Origin: a virus
IMG/VR virus record: IMGVR_UViG_3300022853_000038
Span: 1-43,006 of that record
Direction: 5' to 3' (one strand)
DNA length: 43,006 bases
The notes below the pieces were generated by a model. That model was given only the letters and a program-made list of their open reading frames with translations, was not told the DNA's origin and made no database searches. Of the stretch, positions 8,270-15,715 are shown piece after piece. A program made the position numbers and the translations under genes. How positions within the stretch are numbered: the stretch's first letter is position 1; each line of letters opens with the position of its first letter.

Positions 8270-8767
8270 CTAAAATAGCGTGAGGACGTTTTCGGATAAA
8301 GTCTCCGTACACATCCTATCCACATTCTTGTTATTTCTATACCTTAAGTATGTTTTCTTAGCTCTTTCCCGATCGAAGCTTCTCTCTATGCCGTCAAAGG
8401 TGTCTATGAACTTATCGTAGATCTTGTCTATGCTCAGCTCGGTACACACCCTCTCATAGTCCATCAGGTTGCAGAAAAACTCTAAAAACACATTCTTTAC
8501 CGCCTTATTAAAGTCTATGACGCTCTGAGCTTCTATCTCCCTGCCTATCTGCTTAGCTACCTTCCGTGGTAGCATCACCACGTAGCTATCCATATATTTA
8601 GCTTCGCAAAGTTTAGATCTGTCCATCGGCTTACGTCCCAGGGAGAGGAAGAGCTGTCGACCATATACATTATTAGTACTTACTCGCATCACGTCACCGT
8701 GCTTATAGGTAAGCCACCATTTCACGAGTGGCGTCACTGGTATCTCCTTGCGTATCTCCCTGATCAC
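8270..8767 (-). CDS. Basic hypothetical protein, candidate late-gene activator
   Basis: 165 aa, Arg/Lys-rich (for example DRERAKKTYLRYRNNKN near the C-terminus) and helical, with four cysteines but no zinc spacing I can recognise. The reading starts with GTG at 8767, only 4 nt after a perfect -7 element TAAATTTG. Its promoter overlaps the GAAAC operator also found at the early promoter. Being repressor-controlled, basic and at the head of the block next to the late genes makes it a candidate for the activator of the six late promoters; this is inference without a recognised DNA-binding fold. Confidence 0.65.
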   Translation of the reverse strand: MIREIRKEIPVTPLVKWWLTYKHGDVMRVSTNNVYGRQLFLSLGRKPMDRSKLCEAKYMDSYVVMLPRKVAKQIGREIEAQSVIDFNKAVKNVFLEFFCNLMDYERVCTELSIDKIYDKFIDTFDGIERSFDRERAKKTYLRYRNNKNVDRMCTETLSENVLTLF

Positions 8768-8771
8768 TCCA

Positions 8772-8812
8772 CAAATTTAATCATTTAGAAACATTAAGAA
8801 ACAATTTGATAC
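8772..8812 (-). promoter_or_regulatory. Repressible promoter with tandem GAAAC operator
   Basis: Minus-strand -7 element TAAATTTG (8772-8779) with a TTG about 22 nt upstream inside the operator. On the + strand, GAAAC-type units start at 8788, 8798 and 8808 (the last is GATAC), exactly 10 bp apart, so they face the same side of the helix. The 18-mer CATTAAGAAACAATTTGA (8792-8809) recurs at 21933-21950. Confidence 0.7.
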
Positions 8813-8973
8813 AATACAGATTTTTTCAAACCTATAAATTTTTAATAAGACGCTTTTATATACGATATTTTTACACCTTTAAGCCTCTGTAAGTGAGCAT
8901 TTAATGTCGAATTTATGCAGTTCTCCACAGAACTAAGGTATAACTAGCAAAGCGTTATGAATATGCCGAAACT

Positions 8974-9078
8974 TACCTTTGTAATATAAGTGATAAAAAC
9001 AATAAAAAACACTATTTAGAATCATTCAATTAAAGGGAGCGGCTAGACCGGAAAGTAGAACCGCTCTTATTTAATTGT
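8974..9078 (+). promoter_or_regulatory. Plus-strand promoter and structured leader
   Basis: TACCTTTG at 8974-8981 is a perfect -7 element. The transcript would begin near 8988 and contain an imperfect hairpin at about 9028-9078 pairing AATTAAA and AGCGG on one arm with CCGCT and TTTAATT on the other, followed by a T-rich stretch. This leads into a 49-codon ORF. It could be an attenuator, a small RNA or the leader of a small toxin-like gene. Confidence 0.5.
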
Positions 9079-9104
9079 ATTTAAAATCATAATCCATAAA
9101 GAAA

Positions 9105-9254
9105 ATGAGTAAAAACAATACAAATTTACGCAAATGCGTACGAAAGACATGGAAACTGCTTAAAAAAAGTATGAAGTACATAATAAAGGTAATATTCTTC
9201 ATCCTAGCATTAACACCTGAGCATTGGAAGTTCCTTTATCACATTATTGAATAA
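9105..9254 (+). CDS. Small basic-hydrophobic protein
   Basis: A 49 aa ORF (start MSKNNTNLRKC). Residues 9-29 are strongly basic, followed by a hydrophobic segment at about 26-36 (YIIKVIFFILAL), the layout of a one-pass membrane peptide. It has an A-rich sequence before its ATG (AAAGAAAATG) and sits behind a perfect -7 promoter and a structured leader. It could be a small membrane-active lysogeny protein or toxin; no homologue is recognised. Confidence 0.5.
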   Translation: MSKNNTNLRKCVRKTWKLLKKSMKYIIKVIFFILALTPEHWKFLYHIIE

Positions 9255-9259
9255 TTCTC

Positions 9260-9646
9260 TTAAGGAGGCTTCATCAAGCTTTGGGCTAGTGCATACTGCA
9301 TTTGTTTGAGGCAGTGGATCTGTTTATGCTTGAGCTTGATGGCTTCTTCTATCTGGGAGATAGATGTTACTCGCTTAGGGCTGTGAAGCTCTATGAGTGG
9401 GAAATGTTTACTTATAAGTGAACGTGTCTCATGTATGCTGATAAATGGAACTACTGATCCTCGGATAAGAGGATGGTACTTGTGGCTGTGCCAGAGGGCG
9501 AAGAGTTTACCGTAGGCGTCAGGATCATCAGTCCATACGCTGAAGGAGTTAATCATATACTCCTGGAGAGGTTTTCCAGAGTTATCACCCTTGCACTGAA
9601 TCCACAGTGCAGGGCGATCTTCTGATTTTGTGTAGGTTAGCCTCAC
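9260..9646 (-). CDS. Hypothetical phage protein
   Basis: A 128 aa protein, mixed fold, with an aromatic N-terminal half (ALWIQCKGD, FSVWTDD, LFALWHSHKY) and a helical His-containing C-terminus. It overlaps the preceding gene by 4 nt (ATGA), so the pair is probably translationally coupled. I do not recognise the family and cannot propose a function beyond phage accessory protein. Confidence 0.7.
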   Translation of the reverse strand: MRLTYTKSEDRPALWIQCKGDNSGKPLQEYMINSFSVWTDDPDAYGKLFALWHSHKYHPLIRGSVVPFISIHETRSLISKHFPLIELHSPKRVTSISQIEEAIKLKHKQIHCLKQMQYALAQSLMKPP

Positions 9647-9945
9647 GCTGCTATCTCTACCGGGTTAGACTTTAGGGCTGTCCCTATGGTTTCTATAAGC
9701 TCTATCATATCTACCGCTGCCATCTTGTTACGCTTAGCTCGCTCGGCAAAGTCATGTAGATCTATCAGTGCATCTAGCTTGGACACTTCCAGTGTGTCTT
9801 GGTTCGCAGTAATCAGCTCCTCGCAGTAGTAGGCTATCTGAAAGAATTTTCCGCATATCCCTGAATTGTAAAGTGTGTTCTTAGCAAATCTCAGTGTGGT
9901 GATCATTCGCTCTTCTGGTGATTGGTTTTTGATGTCGTTTTTCAT
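9643..9945 (-). CDS. Hypothetical helical phage protein
   Basis: A 100 aa all-helical protein beginning MKNDIKNQSPEER. A run of A residues precedes the ATG, as usual for Bacteroidetes translation starts. It is the first gene of a two-gene unit with 9260-9646. Upstream lies an inverted repeat AATGGT (9963-9968) / ACCATT (9983-9988) that may be an operator. No function is recognised. Confidence 0.7.
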   Translation of the reverse strand: MKNDIKNQSPEERMITTLRFAKNTLYNSGICGKFFQIAYYCEELITANQDTLEVSKLDALIDLHDFAERAKRNKMAAVDMIELIETIGTALKSNPVEIAA

Positions 9946-10336
9946 TTTTTTCTTTAATTTCTAATGGTTGTACCAATCAGGGACCATTGGAAAATAAAGA
10001 GAGTAAACGACTAGGAGTGGATAGCTGAAGGGTAGGCCTGAAAAAGTGTGTGACGGTTTGCTCTGCTCACCGCGTAGCAGAACGTCTATAGAAATCTGTA
10101 TCCAGCTGGTTTTATGGAATAAAAATGTAGGGCTGATAAAAATGTGACGAACGGCGAAGCAAGTGAAGTTGCTTTTTCTTAGCTGTACATAAGCTCCTTT
10201 AGATACTGTTTGATATAGACTTCTGGCACTCCTTTTTCGAGCACTGGGGCTATACACACCGTTTCAGAGCCAATCACCTGAAGAGTACTATCCTCCACCT
10301 CTGAGTATTTACTACTAACACACTATATTTGGGTAG
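9946..10336. other. 391-bp gap without convincing gene
   Basis: Contains the AATGGT-N14-ACCATT inverted repeat near 9963-9988 just upstream of the 9945 start, and presumably the promoters of the diverging 9643-9945 (minus) and 10337-10570 (plus) genes. A 98-codon minus reading frame fills most of it, but its composition and lack of a start context make it unlikely to be coding. Confidence 0.4.
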
Positions 10337-10570
10337 ATGAAAAATGATAACAGAATAGCCGCTACTATCTTAGATGCGATTTACATAGGCAAGACACACG
10401 AAGGGTTCATCTATGACACTGAGTACAGACTTCGAGCTGTGCGTAGCCCAGGTGGTGTGGTTAAGATCAAAGTCCATAAACCAGAGGGCCCTATAGAGTT
10501 ATACGGTAGTGCAGCACATTTTGAGGCTAACTGGAGCAATGTCCGAAGAATTGCAGCAGTACTTTGGTAG
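10337..10570 (+). CDS. Small hypothetical protein
   Basis: 77 aa, one of the few plus-strand genes here. It is rich in short beta strands and basic in the middle (RLRAVRSPGGVVKIKVHK), which suits a small nucleic acid-binding or SH3-like fold, but there is no firm family match. Start ATG at 10337 follows GTAG and is followed by an A-rich codon run. It is a stand-alone gene pointing into the repeat region. Confidence 0.6.
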   Translation: MKNDNRIAATILDAIYIGKTHEGFIYDTEYRLRAVRSPGGVVKIKVHKPEGPIELYGSAAHFEANWSNVRRIAAVLW

Positions 10571-10572
10571 CC

Positions 10573-10626
10573 ATCAGCTGGATCACTCTAGAAAAAAATA
10601 TATTCTTGAGTTTCTGAGCTGATTTT
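10573..10626 (+). terminator. Possible terminator of the 77-aa gene
   Basis: ATCAGCT near 10573 pairs with AGCTGAT near 10617 with an inner imperfect stem (CTAGAA with TTCTTGAG), followed by TTTTT. The loop is large, so this is a weak call. Confidence 0.35.
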
Positions 10627-10627
10627 T

Positions 10628-10763
10628 CTACTCTCCTACTCTCCTACTCTCTTTACTCGGAGCTACTCTCCATACTCTCCACTAGTATATATGTATAATA
10701 AGTAAGTATATATCTATAAATCAATGTATTATACTATCAGAGAGTAAAGAGAGTTAAGAGAGC
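10628..10763. repeat. Tandem CTACTCTC repeats flanking an AT-rich core (possible origin)
   Basis: Three abutting copies of CTACTCTC occupy 10628-10651; another lies at 10663-10670 and a variant (CATACTCTC) at 10671-10679. An AT-rich segment follows at about 10683-10735. ACTCTCTTTACTC (10646-10658) is repeated inverted as GAGTAAAGAGAGT (10742-10754). Iteron-like repeats beside an easily melted segment resemble a replication origin, but no initiator binding site is known. Confidence 0.45.
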
Positions 10764-10862
10764 ACTTTTTTGAGGTATTTTGTATCTATGTTAAAAAAAC
10801 CTAAATTCGTATGACTTAAAGTATATATACTGACAGCTCTAACCATTTATTGTGGTTTATTA

Positions 10863-10880
10863 GTGTGATGTGAATCACAC
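10863..10880. promoter_or_regulatory. CRP/FNR-like palindrome
   Basis: GTGTGAT-GTGA-ATCACAC is a perfect 7-bp inverted repeat. It contains TGTGA-N6-TCACA (10864-10879), the consensus half-site arrangement of CRP-family regulators. It lies about 100 nt upstream of the restriction-modification gene start and may control it. Confidence 0.45.
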
Positions 10881-10981
10881 CTAGCGAAAATGCTGGTGTT
10901 TTTTATGTATACGAACTTTACTTGCAATCAGAAGACTAATATTGCTTGCCATTGCTAACTGCAAATAATGAGAATTGAAAT

Positions 10982-13900
10982 ATGACTATAGAAAATTACA
11001 TTGACAATATAAACCAGAGGTATAAACTAGGGAACGCTACTGAGCATACATTTAGAGGAGACTTACAGCAGCTGTTAGAAAGTTTAGTTCCTGAAATAAG
11101 AGCTACCAACGAGCCTAAAAGACAATCTTGTGGTGCACCCGACTACATCCTGACTAAAAAAGATATACCTGTTGGTTTTATTGAAGCAAAAGACGTTGGT
11201 GATAAAGACCTTGAAGGGAAAAAGAAATCAGTAAACAAAGAACAGTTTGATCGCTACAAAGCATCATTAGACAATATAATTTTTACAGATTACATAGATT
11301 TTCATTTGTACAATGATGGAGAATTCATTACTAAAATAGCCATTGCTGAAATAACAGAAGGAGGTATTGTACCCTTGTCAGAAAATTTTGCACGATTTAA
11401 AAATATTATAAAAGACTTTTGTGTTCATGTTGGACAAAACATTAAAAGTTCAAAAAAATTAGCAGAAATGATGGCGGGTAAAGCTAGACTTCTTTCTGAC
11501 GTTATTGAAAAGGCTTTAACTAGTGATGAGACTCACAATGAGGACAGCACACTGAAAGAACAAATGACTGCTTTTAAAAGCATTCTAATTCACGATATTA
11601 CTCCCAAGGGGTTTGCGGATGTTTATGCCCAAACAATTGCCTATGGGATGTTTGCAGCTCGTTTGCACGATCCCACTTTAGATACTTTTAGCAGACAAGA
11701 AGCTGCTGAATTGATTCCTAAATCAAATCCGTTTTTAAGAAAACTATTTGGTTACATAGCTGGTCCTGATATTGACGACCGAATTAAATGGATTGTAGAA
11801 AATCTTGCAGAAATATTCTTAGCCTGTAACGTGGAAGAAATTCTTAAAAATTATGGAAAGACAACAAAAATGGAAGATCCAATCATCCATTTTTATGAAA
11901 CTTTCTTGGCTGAATATGACCCAAAACTAAGAAAAGCAAGAGGCGTGTGGTACACTCCTGCCCCTGTTGTTAATTTTATTGTAAGAGCAGTTGATGATAT
12001 TTTAAAAACAGAATTTGATCTTCCGCAAGGTTTAGCCGACACTTCTAAAACAAAGATTAAAGTAAACACTCAAATTCCAGATAAAAATTTTAAATCTGGC
12101 TATAAACAAACAGAACAAGAAGTACACAAAGTACAAATTCTGGACCCAGCCACAGGAACAGGTACTTTTTTAGCAGAAGTAATAAAACACGTAAATAAAA
12201 ACTTTAAAGGACAAGAAGGTATTTGGAGCAGTTATGTAGAGAACAATTTGCTCCCTCGTTTAAACGGTTTTGAGTTGCTCATGGCAAGTTATGCCATGGC
12301 TCATTTACAATTGGATTTATTGCTAAAAGAAACAGGATTTAAAGCTACAAAAGAGCAAAGAACAAGAGTCTATCTAACCAATAGTTTAGAGGAATTTCAC
12401 CCAGATACAGGAACTTTATTTGCCAATTGGCTAAGTAGTGAAGCCAATGAGGCAAATCACATTAAGCGTGATACACCTGTAATGTGTATTATGGGTAATC
12501 CTCCATATAGTGGCGAAAGTGCTAACAAAGGAGATTGGATTATGGATTTGATGAAGGATTATAAAAAAGAGCCTGGTGGTAAGGAAAAATTAAAAGAACA
12601 AAACTCAAAATTTATTAATGATGATTATGTGAAGTTTTTACGCTACGGACAGCATTTTATTGAAAAAAACGGAAGTGGAGTATTAGCTTTTATAAATCCG
12701 CACGGATTTTTAGATAACCCTACTTTTAGAGGAATGCGGTGGAATCTTTTGAAAACGTATGACAAAGTTTATACGATTGATTTACACGGAAACAACAAAA
12801 AAAAAGAAACTTCTCCTGATGGTTCTGCAGATGTAAATGTATTTGACATAATGCAAGGTGTTGCCATCACAGTTTTTGTGAAAACTGGAAAGAAAAAACC
12901 TAATCAACTTGGTAAAGTATTTCATTACGATTTATATGGTAAGAGAGATTATAAATATGATTTTCTTTCACGTAACTCCTTAGCATCTATTAGTTTTATT
13001 GATTTGCCAAATAAAGCTCCAAATTATTTTATGACTCCCAAAGATTTTGAAGCTGAAGATTCATATAATAAGGGGTTTGCTTTAAACGATTTATATATTA
13101 CCAACTCTTTAGGGCTATTGACAAAAAAAGACAGCTTTATAACATCTTTAGATAGGGATACTCTAATAGGGAAGTTAAACGATTTTATTGATCCATCTTT
13201 TTCTGATGAAGAGTTAAGCTCTAAATATAATTTAAAACTAAAAGATAATGACAAATGGAACTTGAATAAAGCAAGGGCTAATATTCAAAATACAGGTATT
13301 TTAAAAAGTAAATTAATAAAACAGAATTATAGGTGTTTTGATCAACGATGGATTTATTATGATGGGAGTTTTGTTGCAAGATTAAATACAAAGGTTTTGG
13401 ATAATGTTAATGAACAAAGCCTTGCTATTATTTCTACAAGGCAGTTAGCAGGGAACGAATTCTACCATTTATTCGTATCAAATAACAGATCAGATCAATG
13501 TTTTATTTCTAATAAAACAAAAGAGGGTTGTCAAGTTTTTCCACTTTACCTATATCCTAAGCAAAATGTCCAAAGAACGATTGATATTTCTTTAAGCTTA
13601 GTGCCGGGGTCAGCCAGAACCCCAAACCTTAACAGAGAAATTATTTTAGAACTTGCCAAAAAATTAAGTTTAACATTTACCGATGAGAAAGAACCCTTCG
13701 ACTCCGCTCAGGCTGACAAAAACACTTTTGCTCCGATTGACATTTTGGATTATATCTATGCGGTTTTACACTCGCCAACGTATCGTGAGAAATACAAAGA
13801 GTTTCTAAAAATTGATTTCCCAAGAGTACCTTATCCAAAAGACGCAATTACTTTTTGGAGCTTGGTAAAACTAGGCGGAGAAATACGCAAAATCCATTTA

Positions 13901-14236
13901 CTAGAATCGCCTAAAGTAGAGAATTACATTACGACTTATCCAATTGATGGAGATAATATGATCACAACTAAAGTGGCAAAAAAAGATTGGGAATTATTTG
14001 ATGAACAAAAACAATTGGGCAGAATATGGATAAATGATGAACAGTATTTTGATAACGTTCCTTTAACTGCTTGGGAGTTCTACATTGGTGGTTACCAACC
14101 TGCTCAGAAATGGCTTAAAGACCGTAAAGAAAGAACCTTAGAATTTGATGATATTCTACATTATCAAAAGATAATCGTGGCACTTTCAGAAACGGATAGA
14201 TTAATGAAGGAAATCGATAAAATTGAAATTGAGTAA
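10982..14236 (+). CDS. Single-polypeptide restriction-modification enzyme (type ISP/IIG-like)
   Basis: The protein is 1084 aa and appears intact. The N-terminal nuclease has a PD-(D/E)xK site with D54 (GAPDYIL) and E68-A-K70. The N6-adenine methyltransferase domain shows SAM motif I DPATGTGTF at 388-396 and catalytic NPPY at 506-509. The C-terminal third is a target-recognition region similar to that of type ISP enzymes such as LlaBIII, but no helicase motifs are seen, so it behaves more like a type IIG enzyme. One polypeptide cuts and methylates, so no separate methylase is needed. Visibly more A+T-rich than phage neighbours and opposite in strand, suggesting acquisition. Inferred job: excluding competing phages and securing the lysogen. 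Confidence 0.9.
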   Translation: MTIENYIDNINQRYKLGNATEHTFRGDLQQLLESLVPEIRATNEPKRQSCGAPDYILTKKDIPVGFIEAKDVGDKDLEGKKKSVNKEQFDRYKASLDNIIFTDYIDFHLYNDGEFITKIAIAEITEGGIVPLSENFARFKNIIKDFCVHVGQNIKSSKKLAEMMAGKARLLSDVIEKALTSDETHNEDSTLKEQMTAFKSILIHDITPKGFADVYAQTIAYGMFAARLHDPTLDTFSRQEAAELIPKSNPFLRKLFGYIAGPDIDDRIKWIVENLAEIFLACNVEEILKNYGKTTKMEDPIIHFYETFLAEYDPKLRKARGVWYTPAPVVNFIVRAVDDILKTEFDLPQGLADTSKTKIKVNTQIPDKNFKSGYKQTEQEVHKVQILDPATGTGTFLAEVIKHVNKNFKGQEGIWSSYVENNLLPRLNGFELLMASYAMAHLQLDLLLKETGFKATKEQRTRVYLTNSLEEFHPDTGTLFANWLSSEANEANHIKRDTPVMCIMGNPPYSGESANKGDWIMDLMKDYKKEPGGKEKLKEQNSKFINDDYVKFLRYGQHFIEKNGSGVLAFINPHGFLDNPTFRGMRWNLLKTYDKVYTIDLHGNNKKKETSPDGSADVNVFDIMQGVAITVFVKTGKKKPNQLGKVFHYDLYGKRDYKYDFLSRNSLASISFIDLPNKAPNYFMTPKDFEAEDSYNKGFALNDLYITNSLGLLTKKDSFITSLDRDTLIGKLNDFIDPSFSDEELSSKYNLKLKDNDKWNLNKARANIQNTGILKSKLIKQNYRCFDQRWIYYDGSFVARLNTKVLDNVNEQSLAIISTRQLAGNEFYHLFVSNNRSDQCFISNKTKEGCQVFPLYLYPKQNVQRTIDISLSLVPGSARTPNLNREIILELAKKLSLTFTDEKEPFDSAQADKNTFAPIDILDYIYAVLHSPTYREKYKEFLKIDFPRVPYPKDAITFWSLVKLGGEIRKIHLLESPKVENYITTYPIDGDNMITTKVAKKDWELFDEQKQLGRIWINDEQYFDNVPLTAWEFYIGGYQPAQKWLKDRKERTLEFDDILHYQKIIVALSETDRLMKEIDKIEIE

Positions 14237-14911
14237 ATGACGACAATAATTATAATCATAAGCATATTATTGATATTCTTGATTGGTTTTATTCAATTAT
14301 TCAGAACTCATTCACGCGAAACAACAAAACTAGAATTTGCATTAGAGTATCGGTATAAATTTATTGAATTTAATAATAAATATTTTGAACAACATAATAG
14401 TTCGAAAAAATCAGATAATCTTGATAATGAACTTTATGTTTGGCTCACGAAAAATGTGAGCAAAATCCAAAATAATGTAGGTAGTTTTGGAGTTATGTCA
14501 TATAAACCTGCCTTTGAAAACTATATGATAAAAAACTATCAAATTATCATTAATACTATTCCTAAATTTAGAAAAGGGCAAATTCAAAATTTTGATGTAG
14601 CCTCTGTTGATGATTGCCTATTGAGATATATTGGTCACGTAGAAGAACGCATAAAAGGAACATTAAAAAACTTAAAAAATCCAATAATTTGGTTTAGAAT
14701 TGGATTTCAAGAAACCATTGGTATTCCTCTCTTTATTTTAAATTGGTTTGGGATTTTTAGCAAACTTAGAGTTAATAAGATAATGGAAAGTGCTATTTAT
14801 AAAATATTTACAGGAATTATTGCTTTAATCGCCTTTTTAAGTAGTCTTGTCACAATTATTCAAGGGAAAGAAAAAACTATTGAGTTTATAAACAGAATAT
14901 TAGGAAATTAA
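14237..14911 (+). CDS. Membrane protein of the restriction-modification cassette
   Basis: 224 aa. Its ATG directly follows the stop of the restriction-modification gene (TAA then ATG), so the two are co-translated. A transmembrane helix fills residues 3-22 (Ile-rich) and one or two hydrophobic segments lie near the C-terminus (about 150-170 and 185-206, TGIIALIAFLSSLVTII); the middle is soluble, Asn/Lys-rich and helical. Composition matches the upstream gene, so both probably arrived together. No known effector motif is seen. It could be a superinfection-exclusion or accessory defence component. Confidence 0.75.
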   Translation: MTTIIIIISILLIFLIGFIQLFRTHSRETTKLEFALEYRYKFIEFNNKYFEQHNSSKKSDNLDNELYVWLTKNVSKIQNNVGSFGVMSYKPAFENYMIKNYQIIINTIPKFRKGQIQNFDVASVDDCLLRYIGHVEERIKGTLKNLKNPIIWFRIGFQETIGIPLFILNWFGIFSKLRVNKIMESAIYKIFTGIIALIAFLSSLVTIIQGKEKTIEFINRILGN

Positions 14912-15003
14912 AATGCCAACGCCTTGCAGACTGAAAGAAAATAACTAAAGCCCAACAATGCGTATAACCGCGTTAAAACGACGGCATACGCTATCGTTAC
15001 ATC

Positions 15004-15285
15004 TCACCTGAAAGCCGTTTCGTCAATAATTGCATTTATAAATCTGAACTTTCCTGTTAGCTCTGCTATCTCCATTTCGGTAAGAGGCGTTACTCTGCTC
15101 ATATTAAATATAAGATCACAGGCTTTGATAGATTGTGTAATTTCACCTCCCCGTTTTAAAAGAGCTGCAAATACTTCGTAACTAGAAAGTCTTAAGTTCT
15201 TTAGTTTGTCGCTGTTTTGTTTGAAATCTTCTGAATGAGAGAAGTGCTTCACTAATAATTCGAATTCTTTGTATGATTGCTTCAT
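15004..15285 (-). CDS. Hypothetical protein beside the R-M cassette
   Basis: 93 aa, helical, beginning MKQSYKEFELL. No motif is recognised. It converges with the plus-strand cassette and is separated from the early operon by a 110-bp gap with a 13-bp hairpin, so it may be part of the inserted cassette or the former end of the early operon. Start ATG at 15285 follows a TTATT sequence. Confidence 0.6.
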   Translation of the reverse strand: MKQSYKEFELLVKHFSHSEDFKQNSDKLKNLRLSSYEVFAALLKRGGEITQSIKACDLIFNMSRVTPLTEMEIAELTGKFRFINAIIDETAFR

Positions 15286-15310
15286 AATAACTCAACGCCC
15301 AATAACAATA

Positions 15311-15346
15311 ACTATCATCAAGCAGGGCTATCAGCTTGACGATAGT
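15311..15346. repeat. Inverted repeat, possible terminator or cassette boundary
   Basis: ACTATCATCAAGC (15311-15323) pairs with GCTTGACGATAGT (15334-15346) with one mismatch and a 10-nt loop. On the minus strand it is followed by a moderately T-rich stretch, so it may end the early operon. No strong T-run is present. Confidence 0.45.
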
Positions 15347-15395
15347 GTACAGGTTTAAAGAACTCCTGCTGGTTTATATTTTAGTCGTTACACCA

Positions 15396-15713
15396 CTACT
15401 CCCACCACAGCTCTTTGCTCTCTAGCTTAGCCAGAATAGTTTCTTTTTTGAGGGTTCGTTTATCTGAAGACAGCTCCCAGTGCCCTATGATCTCTGCTCC
15501 CATATCTCGCTCTATTACGAATACGCTTCGTTTCACTAGGCGTATTCCGTCCATCCTTTGGGTGTTCCTGGTCTTTTCGGATTCGGCTCTCTTCACGAAT
15601 GCATTGATAGCATTGTGCCAGAAGTACGCTATATCTTTATCCGATACTCCTTCTGCTTTTAGCTTAGCTATTTGCGTGTCTACGCAGGCGTGAATTAGGT
15701 TTATACTACTCAT
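15396..15713 (-). CDS. Hypothetical early protein
   Basis: 105 aa, directly downstream of the primase-helicase (2 nt gap), so it is probably co-expressed with replication. The N-terminal half is helical, the C-terminal half Lys/Arg-rich and ends in LESKELWWE. No catalytic motif. A replication accessory role is possible by position only. Confidence 0.65.
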   Translation of the reverse strand: MSSINLIHACVDTQIAKLKAEGVSDKDIAYFWHNAINAFVKRAESEKTRNTQRMDGIRLVKRSVFVIERDMGAEIIGHWELSSDKRTLKKETILAKLESKELWWE

Positions 15714-15715
15714 AG

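Noticed and set aside
9961-10257. 98-codon minus-strand ORF
   Set aside because: Composition unlike other genes here, no start context, and it lies over a probable divergent promoter region.
14951-15003. Integron attC-like site after the R-M cassette (GCCCAAC...)
   Set aside because: One core-like heptamer is present, but no matching GTTRRRY partner nor imperfect dyad of attC type can be found.
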